Assembly: GCA_036946625.1 (NCBI GenBank)
Contig: JAQIIU010000002.1
Location: forward strand, 1,594,001 to 1,658,000
DNA length: 64,000 nt
Source of the DNA: Methylorubrum populi
GTDB taxonomy: Bacteria; Pseudomonadota; Alphaproteobacteria; Rhizobiales; Beijerinckiaceae
Direction of reading: 5' to 3'
The position numbers and the translations under genes were made by a program. Positions within the stretch are counted from its first letter, which is position 1; each line of letters starts with the position of its first letter. Positions 1 to 8,582 of this stretch are shown piece by piece. Below the pieces are notes generated by a model that was not told the origin of the DNA, did no database searches, and worked only from the letters and a program-made list of their open reading frames with translations.

Positions 1-109
1 CCTGCGCCAGCGCCTCGCCGACGCCAATCTCGACGCACCCCGCATCGCCTATCTCATGGCCGACGCCGAGCGGGAGATCGCGGTCGCCCATACACGGCTG
101 TCGGGCTGA
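1..109 (+). CDS. C-terminal fragment of an unidentified protein
   Basis: An open frame enters from the left edge and ends at a TGA at 107-109, giving 35 visible residues ending in AHTRLSG. The piece is Ala/Arg-rich with no recognisable motif. It converges on ppx with about 60 bp between the two stop codons. It is the only + strand frame here with coding-like composition, but 35 residues are too few to name it, so I make no functional claim. Confidence 0.45.
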   Translation, partial: LRQRLADANLDAPRIAYLMADAEREIAVAHTRLSG

Positions 110-168
110 GCCGGCCCGTCAGCGAAAAGCGGCGATACCGAAGCGAACAGTCACCGGGCCGACACCGG

Positions 169-1665
169 TCAGGCGACCTCGACCCGCCCGTCGAGGCCGA
201 TCAGGCGGCCGAGGCCACGCACCCGGTTCAGCAGACGCTCGCCATTGAGCTCGGCCCATTCGGCCGGCAGGCGCAGCACCACCTTGCCGTCCTCCACCGC
301 GAGCGGCATCCGCTTGAGCGGCCCCTCCATCCCGGCCGAGACCGGGAAGGCCACGCGCATCAGCGCGCCGACGAGGCGGGCGCGGTCGAACAGGCGGGGA
401 CCGGCGAGCGCCCGCAGGGTCGGGCTCGCCCGTTCCGGCGCCACGCCCTCGTGGCGGAAATAGCCCGACAGGGCGAGATAGGCGCGGCCGGGATGGTCGA
501 TCCCGGCGAAGGCGGCGTTGGCGATCACGTTGAGGCTCTGCTCGCCGCGATAGTCGGGATGGGCCCGCCAGCCGATATCCGAGAGCAGGCAGGCGGCGTG
601 GCGCAGGCGCCGCTCGCCCGCGGTCTCCGGGCCGTCGAGGGTGGCGATGAAGTGGTCGGTCCAGTCGCGCAGTTCCTCGCCGTGGCCGGGGGAGCGGGCG
701 CGCTGCCCGTTCAGCGCCTGCGCCGCGACGATCAGCGGATCGGTGAGTCGGGCCTCGCGGTCGAGCTGCTCGAACAGCAGCCCCTCGCGCACGCCGGAGG
801 CGGAGATGGCGATCTCGCGGGGGCGCCCCAGCCGGATGATCTCCTCCAGCACCACGGCGCCGAAGGCCAGCAGCGGCCGGCGCGCCTCGGAGATGGTCTC
901 GACCTCCTGCAGGGTCGCGGCGTCGCTCGCCTCGACCATTTCGAGGAAGCTCAGCTCGTCGGAGGGCTCGACCGCGTAGCCGTGCATGACGTGGAGCGGG
1001 TAGCCGCGCGCCGCCTGATGCAGCCGTGCCAGCGCCCGCCACGTGCCGCCGACCGCGTAGAACGAGCGCCCGCGCAGGGTGTCGAGCTGCGGCTCGGCCT
1101 TCTTCAGGTGCTCCCGCGCGAGCTTGCGCGCCTTCTTCAGCGAGCCCTCCGAGAGATCCTGAAGAGCGAGTCCCCCGAGCGGCATGGTCACGCCCTGGCC
1201 GACGGTGGTGCCGTTGACGTCGACGAGTTCGAGCGAGCCGCCGCCGAGATCGCCCACCACGCCGTCGGGCGCGTAGAAGCCGGAGACGACGCCGAGCGCC
1301 GACAGCTCCGCCTCGCGCCGGCCGGAGAGAAGCTGGATGTCCTGGCCGAGCGCCGCGCGCGCCGCTTCCAGGAAGGCCGGGCCGTTGGCCGCGTCCCGGG
1401 CGGCGGCCGTCGCCAGCACGAAGATGCGGGCGATCCGCATCGTGTCGCACAGGACGCGGAAGCGGCGCAAAGCGGTCAGCGCCCGCTGCACCGCATCCTC
1501 GTTGAGGCGCCCCGTGGAGAAGACGCTGCGGCCGAGCCCGCACAGCACCTTCTCGTTGTAGAGCGGCGTCGGCGCCCGCTGCAGCCCGTCATAGGCGACG
1601 AGCCGCACGGAATTCGAGCCGATATCGATGATCGCGACGGGGCTGGGCGTCTGTGCGGTCGTCAT
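169..1665 (-). CDS. ppx: Ppx/GppA family exopolyphosphatase
   Basis: Exopolyphosphatase or guanosine pentaphosphatase of the ASKHA phosphotransferase fold (498 aa); releases phosphate from the ends of polyphosphate in the cytosol. The N-terminal phosphate-binding loop IDIGSNSVR is at residues 13-21 and the second loop GDLGGGSLEL at about 138-147. An HD-like C-terminal half is typical of the roughly 500-aa form. I chose the ATG at 1665, 12 residues before IDIGSNS; a longer frame continues upstream from an ATG at 1722 but adds low-complexity sequence. It follows ppk in the same direction, so synthesis and degradation of polyP are encoded together. A palindromic repeat lies in the gap. Confidence 0.93.
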   Translation of the reverse strand: MTTAQTPSPVAIIDIGSNSVRLVAYDGLQRAPTPLYNEKVLCGLGRSVFSTGRLNEDAVQRALTALRRFRVLCDTMRIARIFVLATAAARDAANGPAFLEAARAALGQDIQLLSGRREAELSALGVVSGFYAPDGVVGDLGGGSLELVDVNGTTVGQGVTMPLGGLALQDLSEGSLKKARKLAREHLKKAEPQLDTLRGRSFYAVGGTWRALARLHQAARGYPLHVMHGYAVEPSDELSFLEMVEASDAATLQEVETISEARRPLLAFGAVVLEEIIRLGRPREIAISASGVREGLLFEQLDREARLTDPLIVAAQALNGQRARSPGHGEELRDWTDHFIATLDGPETAGERRLRHAACLLSDIGWRAHPDYRGEQSLNVIANAAFAGIDHPGRAYLALSGYFRHEGVAPERASPTLRALAGPRLFDRARLVGALMRVAFPVSAGMEGPLKRMPLAVEDGKVVLRLPAEWAELNGERLLNRVRGLGRLIGLDGRVEVA

Positions 1666-1739
1666 GGAGGCCGGCCGTTCGGCGGAGTGGGCGAGCGTCA
1701 GGTGCGGACGTGTCGGACCCATGCATCCCCCATTTGAGC

Positions 1740-1784
1740 GCATCGTCCCGAAAGCCGGAAACCACCTTTCGGGACGATGCTCTA
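1740..1784. repeat. Dispersed 45-bp palindromic repeat (family R1)
   Basis: Inverted repeat: GCATCGTCCCGAAAG, a short centre, then CTTTCGGGACGATGC. Similar sequences occur at 19021-19070 and 26832-26876, with degenerate relatives at 40179, 47511 and about 54637. It sits between ppk and ppx, where it could fold in the transcript, but there is no T-run, so I read it as a repeat rather than an intrinsic terminator. Confidence 0.8.
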
Positions 1785-1853
1785 GGACGGCGCCCCGCGC
1801 CGGGAGCGCCCACGTTCGTGCCGGGCGGGTCGCCCGCCCGGCGCAGCCCGTCG

Positions 1854-4220
1854 TCAGGACCGCTGCGAGCGGCGGCTGAGCGCCCGCGGGCTCGATTTCT
1901 TCGACGACTTGCCGCGCCCGGACAGGCTCGGATTCGTCATGAAATACTTGTGGGCGTTGAACGGTTCCTCCCCTTCCGCGGGGCCGATCCGCTCGCTGGC
2001 GCCCGATGCCAGTACACGCCAGCTTTGCCGGTTGTCGAGGAGGTTGGCCAGCATGATCTGGTCGAGCACCTGCTGATGCACAGTCGAGTTCGTGATCGGC
2101 AGGAGCGCCTCGACCCGCCGGTCGAGGTTGCGCTGCATCAGGTCGGCCGAGGAGATGTAGACCGTGGCCTTCGGATGCGGCAGCCCGGCGCCGTTGCCGA
2201 AGGCGTAGACGCGCTCGTGCTCGAGAAAGCGCCCGACGATCGACTTGACGCGGATCGTGTCGGACAGGCCCGGGATGCCGGGCCGCAGGCAGCAGATGCC
2301 GCGCACGATGCAGTCGATCTGCACGCCCTCCTGGCTGGCATCGTAGAGCGCGTCGATGATCTGCGGATCGACCAGCGAGTTGCACTTGATCCAGATCGCC
2401 GCCGGGCGCCCGGCCCGGGCATGGGCGATCTCCTCCTCGATGTGCTGGAGCAGGCGCGGCTTCAGCGTCAGCGGCGAGACCGCCATGCGCTCCAGTTCCG
2501 CCGGCTCGGCGTAGCCGGTGACGAAGTTGAAGATGCGCGAGACGTCGCGGCCGATGGCCGGGTCGGCGGTGAAGAAGGACAGGTCGGTGTAGATGCGCGC
2601 GGTGATCGGGTGATAGTTGCCCGTGCCGACGTGGCAGTAGGTGACGAGGCGGTCGCCCTCGCGGCGCACCGCCATCGACAGCTTGGCGTGGGTCTTCAGT
2701 TCGACGAAGCCGAACACCACCTGCGCGCCGGCCTTTTCGAGGTTGCGCGCCCAGCGGATGTTGGCCTCCTCGTCGAACCGGGCCTTCAGCTCGACGAGCG
2801 CGGTGACCGACTTGCCGGCCTCCGCGGCCTCGGCGAGCGCGGCGACGATCGGCGAGTTCGAGGAGGTGCGGTAGAGCGTCTGCTTGATCGCCACCACGTT
2901 CGGGTCGCGGGCGGCTTGCGCCAGAAACTGCACCACCGAGTCGAACGACTCGTAGGGGTGGTGGACGATGAAGTCCTTCTGGCGGATCGCGGCGAAGACG
3001 TCGCCGCCCGATTCACGGATCCGCTCGGGGAAGCGCGGATTGTAGGGCTTGAACTTGAGATCCGGCCGGTCGATCCCGACGATCTGCGACAACTCGTTGA
3101 GCGCCAGCATCCCCTCGACCACGAACACCGAGTCGGGGGCGATCTCCAGTTCGTCGGCGACGAAGGCGCGCAGCTCCTCCGTCATCCCCGCCTCGATCTC
3201 TAGGCGGATCACGACGCCGCGGCGGCGGCGCTTGATCGCCGATTCGAAGTGCAGGACGAGGTCTTCGGCCTCCTCCTCGATCTCCAGATCGGAATCGCGC
3301 ACCACGCGGAAGGCGCCCTGCCCTTTGAGCGAGTAGCCGGGAAAGAGCCGGCCGGCATACTTCGCGATCACCTGCTCGATGGCGACGAAGCGGGCGGTGC
3401 CGTCGCCGGCCACGTCGGGCAGGCGCACGAAGCGGTCGAGCAGCGACGGCAGGCGGATCAGGGCGCGCAGGGTGCGCCCGTCGCGGGGCCGCACCATCAT
3501 CAGCGCGACGGTGAAGCCGAGATTGGGGATGAACGGGAAGGGGTGGGCCGGATCGATGGCGAGCGGCGTCAGGACGGGGAAGACGTAGGTGAGGAAGTAG
3601 TCGTCGAGCCAGGCGAGGTGCTCGGGCGACAGCTCGGCCGGATCGGCCAGATGGATGCCGTTGGCGTTCAGCTCCTCGCGTAGCGCCCGCCAGCGCTCCT
3701 GCTGGTCGAGGGCCAGCCGCGACACCTCGTTGCCGATCCGCGCGAGCTGCTCGGAGGGGGTCAGGCCGTCCTGCGAGGGCACGACGAGGCCGGCGCGGAC
3801 CTGATCGTGCAGGCCGGCGACGCGCACCATGAAGAACTCGTCGAGGTTGTTGGCCGAGATCGAGAGGAAGCGCAGTTGCTCCAGAAGCGGGTGATTCGGG
3901 TTGGAGGATTCCTCCAGGACCCGGCGGTTGAACTGGAGCCAGGACAGCTCGCGGTTGACGAAGCGCTCGGGCGAGTGGCGCAGCGACCGGCCGGCCTCGA
4001 GCACCGGCTCGCGGGCGGCCTCCGCCGCAGCGCCCTCGGCCCCCGCGTCGGGTTCGGCCGGCTTCTCCGCCGCCTTCTCGGCGGCGAGGATGCGGGCGGC
4101 ACGGGCGGTGCGGGCGCGGGCGGATTCGCTGCGCACGCCCCGCTCGGTGGCGAGGCTGGTCTCCTCGGCCTCGGTCGCCTCCACGTCCCGGGCGACGACA
4201 TCCGACTCCCCTTCCGACAA
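1854..4220 (-). CDS. ppk: Polyphosphate kinase 1
   Basis: Makes polyphosphate from ATP (reversible). The family core runs from [19 protein letters not shown], the standard PPK N-terminal domain opening, to the C-terminal phospholipase-D-like domains. The catalytic-His region reads [19 protein letters not shown], and the second conserved His lies in [17 protein letters not shown]. About 90 charged, Ala/Glu-rich residues precede the core. Start choice: TTG at 4220 has an AAGGGAG Shine-Dalgarno about 8 bases upstream (788 aa). An in-frame ATG at 4349 would overlap hdaA by 35 bp and has no clear ribosome site. Lies between hdaA and ppx in one leftward transcription unit. Confidence 0.95.
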   Translation of the reverse strand: MSEGESDVVARDVEATEAEETSLATERGVRSESARARTARAARILAAEKAAEKPAEPDAGAEGAAAEAAREPVLEAGRSLRHSPERFVNRELSWLQFNRRVLEESSNPNHPLLEQLRFLSISANNLDEFFMVRVAGLHDQVRAGLVVPSQDGLTPSEQLARIGNEVSRLALDQQERWRALREELNANGIHLADPAELSPEHLAWLDDYFLTYVFPVLTPLAIDPAHPFPFIPNLGFTVALMMVRPRDGRTLRALIRLPSLLDRFVRLPDVAGDGTARFVAIEQVIAKYAGRLFPGYSLKGQGAFRVVRDSDLEIEEEAEDLVLHFESAIKRRRRGVVIRLEIEAGMTEELRAFVADELEIAPDSVFVVEGMLALNELSQIVGIDRPDLKFKPYNPRFPERIRESGGDVFAAIRQKDFIVHHPYESFDSVVQFLAQAARDPNVVAIKQTLYRTSSNSPIVAALAEAAEAGKSVTALVELKARFDEEANIRWARNLEKAGAQVVFGFVELKTHAKLSMAVRREGDRLVTYCHVGTGNYHPITARIYTDLSFFTADPAIGRDVSRIFNFVTGYAEPAELERMAVSPLTLKPRLLQHIEEEIAHARAGRPAAIWIKCNSLVDPQIIDALYDASQEGVQIDCIVRGICCLRPGIPGLSDTIRVKSIVGRFLEHERVYAFGNGAGLPHPKATVYISSADLMQRNLDRRVEALLPITNSTVHQQVLDQIMLANLLDNRQSWRVLASGASERIGPAEGEEPFNAHKYFMTNPSLSGRGKSSKKSSPRALSRRSQRS

Positions 4221-4314
4221 CGCGCTGGCTCCCTTCCGCTTCGGTCCTGTCCGGCGGCTCCCTAGCACGGGGCGGCCGGCCCTGTTTGACGGTTTCGTGA
4301 CAACGGGCCGGGGC

Positions 4315-5070
4315 TCACGACGCTCCCTCGTCCGCGTCAGTCCCTTCATCGCCGCCCACTTCGCCGTCCTCCTCCGGGCCGTCGGCGCCGTCGAGCCGGT
4401 CGAGCACGGCGAGCGCCAGCGGGCGGGTGATGCGGCGGCGGCGGCCGAGCGCGTCGCGGTCGAGTTCGGCCACGACCTCGCGGGCGCGGGCGAGCGAACG
4501 GTCGATGCGCAGCGCCAGGGCGTCGACCACCGAAGTGTCGATGCCGAGCTGCCGGTCGGCGAACAGCTTGACGATGACGGCCTTGAGCAGCGCGTCGTCC
4601 GGCGGGCCGATCTCGGCGCCGGGCGCGAGCCGCAGGCGCGAGCGAAGATCCGCCACTTTCAGACCGAACCCGTCGACGGGTCCGCAGGCCGTGAGCAGGA
4701 CCGGAAAACGCCGCTCGCGGGCGAGGTTGAGCAGGTGGAACAGCCCCGCCTCGTCGCGGCCGGCCTCGCGGTCCACGTCCTCGATCACCAGGGCGCCGTT
4801 GGAGATCAGGTGCGAGACACGCTCCATCGCCACGTCCGAGGCCGAGACCGTCCAGGCTTGCGCCCGCGTCGCCCAGATCGAGGCGAGATGGCTCTTGCCG
4901 CTGCCTGCCGGTCCGCGCAGCAGGAACACGGTGTCCGGCCAGTCGGGCCACGCCTCGATCAGGGCGCAGGCCTCCTCGTTGGAGGGGCTGACCAGAAAGT
5001 CCTCGGCACCGTAGCGCGGATCGAGCGGCAGGTCGAAGGCGAGCTGCTTCGGGGGGGCGTTGTCGCGCAT
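4315..5070 (-). CDS. hdaA: HdaA, DnaA-related regulatory ATPase
   Basis: AAA+ protein of 251 aa homologous to the DnaA ATPase domain. With the DNA polymerase clamp, proteins of this family stimulate DnaA-ATP hydrolysis and so limit initiation of replication. Seen: a QLAFDLPL stretch at residues 9-16 that fits a beta-clamp-binding motif, Walker [10 protein letters not shown] at 53-61, and the Walker B-like stretch [10 protein letters not shown]. No DNA-binding C-terminal domain like that of DnaA is present, as expected for Hda. Located between an AI-2E permease and ppk, a gene order common in Hyphomicrobiales. Its 3' end may overlap the longest reading of ppk. Confidence 0.88.
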   Translation of the reverse strand: MRDNAPPKQLAFDLPLDPRYGAEDFLVSPSNEEACALIEAWPDWPDTVFLLRGPAGSGKSHLASIWATRAQAWTVSASDVAMERVSHLISNGALVIEDVDREAGRDEAGLFHLLNLARERRFPVLLTACGPVDGFGLKVADLRSRLRLAPGAEIGPPDDALLKAVIVKLFADRQLGIDTSVVDALALRIDRSLARAREVVAELDRDALGRRRRITRPLALAVLDRLDGADGPEEDGEVGGDEGTDADEGAS

Positions 5071-5097
5071 CCGGGCACTCTACACCGTCGCGCGCGA

Positions 5098-6210
5098 TCA
5101 ATCGCGGGCCGGCAGCGGGCGACCCTCGGCATCCCCGATCAGCACCGGCCCGTCGCCCCGGTAGAGCCGGCTCTCGAGATAGCGCGCGATGCCGAAGCGC
5201 ACGACGACGCCGATGGAGGCGGCCACCGGCACGGCGAGCAGCAGCCCGAGGAAGCCGAACAGCGAGCCGAAGGCCAGCAGCGCGAACATCAGCCAGACCG
5301 GATGCAGGCCGACCGAGTCGCCCACGAGCTTGGGCGAGATCACGTTGCCTTCGAGGAACTGCCCGACCAGGAACACGCCGACGGTGAGCCCGATAGGCAG
5401 CCAGTCGCCCGAGGGCCACCACTGCACCAGGGCGACGCCGACCGAGAGCATGAAGCCGGTGAGCGTGCCGACATAGGGGATGAAGGTCAGAAACCCTGAG
5501 ATCATCCCGATCAGTACGCCGAAGTTCAGCCCGACGAGGAACAGGCCGACCGCGTAGAACGAGCCGAGGATGAGGCAGACGAGGCTCTGGCCGCGCACGA
5601 AGCCGGTCACCGCCCCGTCGATCTCGCCCGCGAGCCGCCGCGCGGTCGGGCGGTGGCGCGGCGGCACCCAGCCGTCGAGGGCGGCGATCATCCGGTCCCA
5701 GTCGTGCAGCACGTAGAAGGCGACGACCGGCGTGACGACGAGGAGCGAGGCGATGGAGACGAGCGCTTGGCTTCCCGTCCAGAGCGACTTGAGGAAGGCC
5801 AGGAACCACGTCCCGCCCTGCCCGACCAGGGCACCGACCGAGGATTGCAGCTCGTTGACGACTTCCGCGCCGCCGATGCGCTGGAGGAGCGGCCCGGCGC
5901 GCTCGACGAGGATGCTCTGGAGCCGCGCCACCATCGTCGGCAGGGCGTTGACGAGCGAGGCGATCTGCCCGGCGGCCAGCGGCACGACGATGATGAGCAC
6001 CACCACGAGCCCGATCACGAAGCCCGCCAGGATCAGCAGGGTCGCGGCGAGCCGCCCGAGGCCGAGCCGTTCCAGGCGGTCGGCGAGCGGATCGAGCAAG
6101 TAGGCCAGCGCCAGCCCCGCCACGAAGGGCAGCATCACCTCGCGCAGTTCGTAGAGCAGGAAGACGAGGACCGCGAGAATGGACAGCCCGATGATTGCCC
6201 GCCCGCGCAT
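5098..6210 (-). CDS. AI-2E family transporter (PerM-like permease)
   Basis: Inner-membrane protein of about 370 aa with the AI-2E/PerM pattern: an N-terminal hydrophobic pair (IIGLSILAVLVFLLYELREV), a soluble stretch with LVNALPTMVARLQ, and a C-terminal cluster of hydrophobic segments containing ISPKLVGDSVGLHPVWLMFA, a family hallmark. Start taken as ATG 6210 (MRGRAIIGL). A frame continues to 6369 but the extra residues do not look like the family and would overlap the divergent DUF6429 gene. The substrate is unknown; the family includes AI-2 exporters and Na+/H+ antiporters. First gene of the hdaA-ppk-ppx transcription unit. Confidence 0.88.
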   Translation of the reverse strand: MRGRAIIGLSILAVLVFLLYELREVMLPFVAGLALAYLLDPLADRLERLGLGRLAATLLILAGFVIGLVVVLIIVVPLAAGQIASLVNALPTMVARLQSILVERAGPLLQRIGGAEVVNELQSSVGALVGQGGTWFLAFLKSLWTGSQALVSIASLLVVTPVVAFYVLHDWDRMIAALDGWVPPRHRPTARRLAGEIDGAVTGFVRGQSLVCLILGSFYAVGLFLVGLNFGVLIGMISGFLTFIPYVGTLTGFMLSVGVALVQWWPSGDWLPIGLTVGVFLVGQFLEGNVISPKLVGDSVGLHPVWLMFALLAFGSLFGFLGLLLAVPVAASIGVVVRFGIARYLESRLYRGDGPVLIGDAEGRPLPARD

Positions 6211-6367
6211 CGAGACCCCCTTCGCCGCCCTTTCGCAATGCGAAAGAGTGGGAAGCGTGGCGGTCCCGGTCAAGGCGGGCGATCGATTCGGGACTTGCGG
6301 CGCGGCCCGCGGCGCGTTCGATGGTGCCCCGATTCCGAGGGAGATGCGCGAGGGAGATGTGCGAGCC

Positions 6368-6625
6368 ATGGGATCTTACGAAGACCTTGATCGAACCCAC
6401 GACCTCGACCGGATCGACGATACGGTGCTGGCCCTCCTTCAACTCACGCTGCACGACGGCGTCCGAGCCTGGAAGGGCCATTCCTGGGACGTGCTGGGCC
6501 GGCTCCACGCCAAGGGGCTGATCGACGACCCCGTCGGCAAGGCGAAGTCGGTCTGGCTCACGCCGGAGGGCCAGGAACGCTCGGCCGCCCTGTTCGAGGA
6601 ACTTTTCGCCCGCAGCCAGGCATGA
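6368..6625 (+). CDS. DUF6429 family protein
   Basis: Small cytosolic protein (85 aa) matching a short conserved family of unknown function. It reads IDDTVLALLQLTLHDG, then RAWKGHSWDVLGRLHAKGLI and KSVWLTPEG. The layout suggests a winged-helix-like fold (inference). Start ATG 6368 (MGSYEDL) is preceded by GAGGGAG about 10 bases upstream; a further in-frame ATG lies at 6344. It is divergent from the AI-2E permease and 118 bp ahead of purM. Confidence 0.75.
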   Translation: MGSYEDLDRTHDLDRIDDTVLALLQLTLHDGVRAWKGHSWDVLGRLHAKGLIDDPVGKAKSVWLTPEGQERSAALFEELFARSQA

Positions 6626-6743
6626 TGCTGTGCCCGAACGGGCCGCCTTCCATCCGTGACGGTGGTCAATCGCGGCGCGATGTGGCAGCGGGTTTGCGCA
6701 TGATCAGCCAAAAGACCAGCATAGACCGGACGACGGGGCGGCG

Positions 6744-7811
6744 ATGACGGCGCAGGACGGGAACGGGCTCACCTACGCGCAGGCCGGCGTCGACATCGAC
6801 GCGGGCAACGCGCTCGTCGAGACCATCAAGCCGCTGGTGCGCGCCACGCGCCGGCCGGGGGCGGATGCGGAGATCGGCGGCTTCGGCGGCCTGTTCGACC
6901 TGAAGGCCGCCGGCTTCAAGGATCCGATCCTGGTGGCCGCCAACGACGGCGTCGGCACCAAGGTGAAGATCGCGATTCTGACCGGGCGCCACGACACGAT
7001 CGGCATCGACCTCGTGGCGATGTGCGTCAACGACATCGTCGTCCAGGGTGCCGAGCCGCTGTTCTTCCTCGACTACTACGCCACGGGCAAGCTGGTGCCG
7101 GGAGTCGGCGCGGCCATCGTGCGCGGCATCGCCGAGGGCTGCCGACAGGCGGGCTGCGCGCTGATCGGCGGCGAGACCGCCGAGATGCCGGGCCTCTACG
7201 ACGGCTCCGACTACGACCTCGCCGGCTTCTCCGTGGGTGCGGCCGAGCGCGGCACGCTGCTGCCGCGCCCCGGCATCCTGCCCGGCGACGTCGTGCTCGG
7301 CCTGTCCTCCTCGGGCGTGCACTCGAACGGGTTCTCGCTGGTGCGGCGGATCGTGGCCAAGACGGGCCTCGGCTGGGATGCGGACGCCCCGTTCGCACCG
7401 GGCCGCAGCCTCGGCGAGGCGCTGCTGGAGCCGACCCGGATCTACGTGAAGCCGCTGCTCGCCGCGCTGAAGCGGGCCGGCGGCATCCGGGCGCTCGCCC
7501 ACATCACCGGCGGCGGCTTCCCCGACAACCTGCCCCGCGTCCTGCCCGAGGGTGTGGGCATCGCGATCGACCTCTCGGCGATGGCCGTGCCGCCGGTCTT
7601 CGGCTGGCTGGCGCGGGAGGGCGGCGTCGCGGAACCCGAGATGCTGCGCACCTTCAACTGCGGCATCGGCATGGTGGTGGTCGCCGCCGCCGACGCGGCC
7701 GACGCCGTGGCGGATGCGCTCTCCGAGGCCGGCGAGGCGCCGATCCGGCTCGGGCGCATCACCCGGCGCGGGGCGGACGCCGTGACGTTCACGGGGCAAT
7801 TGGCGCTCTGA
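6744..7811 (+). CDS. purM: Phosphoribosylformylglycinamidine cyclo-ligase (AIR synthetase)
   Basis: Fifth step of de novo purine synthesis: ATP-dependent ring closure of FGAM to AIR in the cytosol. The 355 residues match the family throughout: [18 protein letters not shown] near the N-terminus, GGFGGLFDL, the ATP/metal-binding stretch [48 protein letters not shown], and a Gly-rich C-terminal [12 protein letters not shown]. Start ATG 6744 precedes the conserved N-terminus by about 10 residues. purN follows 105 bp downstream, the standard purM-purN pair. Confidence 0.97.
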   Translation: MTAQDGNGLTYAQAGVDIDAGNALVETIKPLVRATRRPGADAEIGGFGGLFDLKAAGFKDPILVAANDGVGTKVKIAILTGRHDTIGIDLVAMCVNDIVVQGAEPLFFLDYYATGKLVPGVGAAIVRGIAEGCRQAGCALIGGETAEMPGLYDGSDYDLAGFSVGAAERGTLLPRPGILPGDVVLGLSSSGVHSNGFSLVRRIVAKTGLGWDADAPFAPGRSLGEALLEPTRIYVKPLLAALKRAGGIRALAHITGGGFPDNLPRVLPEGVGIAIDLSAMAVPPVFGWLAREGGVAEPEMLRTFNCGIGMVVVAAADAADAVADALSEAGEAPIRLGRITRRGADAVTFTGQLAL

Positions 7812-7854
7812 AAGCGCATCGTCAGGTCAGCAAACCGGCTGGTCACGGCACCAT

Positions 7855-7879
7855 CCCTCCCCCCGCAGAGGGGGGAGGG
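7855..7879. other. GC-only hairpin between purM and purN
   Basis: Perfect 10-bp stem CCCTCCCCCC / GGGGGGAGGG around the loop GCAGA, in the 105-bp purM-purN gap. No T-tract follows, so it is not a classical terminator. It could attenuate or stabilise the transcript between the two cistrons (inference). The preceding GCGCATCGTCAGG (from 7814) resembles one arm of the R1 repeat. Confidence 0.5.
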
Positions 7880-7916
7880 TTACCGCGCGTCGAAGCTCCG
7901 GTTCGTCGGAAGTCGC

Positions 7917-8579
7917 ATGAACGTCGCTCCCCGCCCCAAAAAACGCGTCGCGATCCTCATCTCCGGCCGCGGCTCGAACATGGCCTCGCTGATCGAAGCG
8001 GCCCGGGCGCCCGATTACCCGGCCGAGATCGTGCTCGTGCTCGCCAACCGCCCCGAGGCAGGCGGCCTCGCGCGGGCGCGGGAGGCCGCCATCCCGGCCC
8101 GCACCGTCGACCACAAGGCCTATCCCGACCGGGCGAGCTTCGACGCCGCGCTTCAGGCGGAGCTCGAGGCCGCCGGGATCGAGCTGATCGTGCTCGCCGG
8201 CTTCATGCGGATCCTCACCGACGCGTTCGTGGAAGCCTGGGCCGGGCGGATGATCAACATCCACCCCTCCCTGCTGCCGTTGTTCAAGGGCACGCACACC
8301 CACGAGCGGGCGCTCGAAGCCGGCATGCGCCTGCACGGCTGCACCGTCCACTACGTCGTGCCGGAACTCGATGCCGGACCGATCGTGGCGCAGGCGGCGG
8401 TTCCGGTTCTGCCCGGCGACGACGCCGAGGCGCTCGCCGCGCGGGTGATCGTGCAGGAGCACCGGCTCTACCCAGCGGCGCTGGCCCTGATCGCGGCGGG
8501 CGACGCCGTGCTGGAAGGCGGACGCGTGCGCTTCACCACCCGTGACCGCAGCGCCGATGCGGCGATCCTGGCGCTCTGA
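7917..8579 (+). CDS. purN: Phosphoribosylglycinamide formyltransferase
   Basis: Transfers a formyl group from 10-formyl-THF to GAR in purine synthesis (220 aa). Seen: phosphate-binding ISGRGSNMASLIEA at 15-28, and the catalytic set Asn114, His116 (MINIHPSLLP) and Asp152 (LDAGPIV), which align with the E. coli enzyme residues 106/108/144. Length and domain layout are normal. An ATG start follows a short Lys/Arg-rich lead. Co-directional with purM. Confidence 0.96.
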   Translation: MNVAPRPKKRVAILISGRGSNMASLIEAARAPDYPAEIVLVLANRPEAGGLARAREAAIPARTVDHKAYPDRASFDAALQAELEAAGIELIVLAGFMRILTDAFVEAWAGRMINIHPSLLPLFKGTHTHERALEAGMRLHGCTVHYVVPELDAGPIVAQAAVPVLPGDDAEALAARVIVQEHRLYPAALALIAAGDAVLEGGRVRFTTRDRSADAAILAL

Positions 8580-8582
8580 GGA

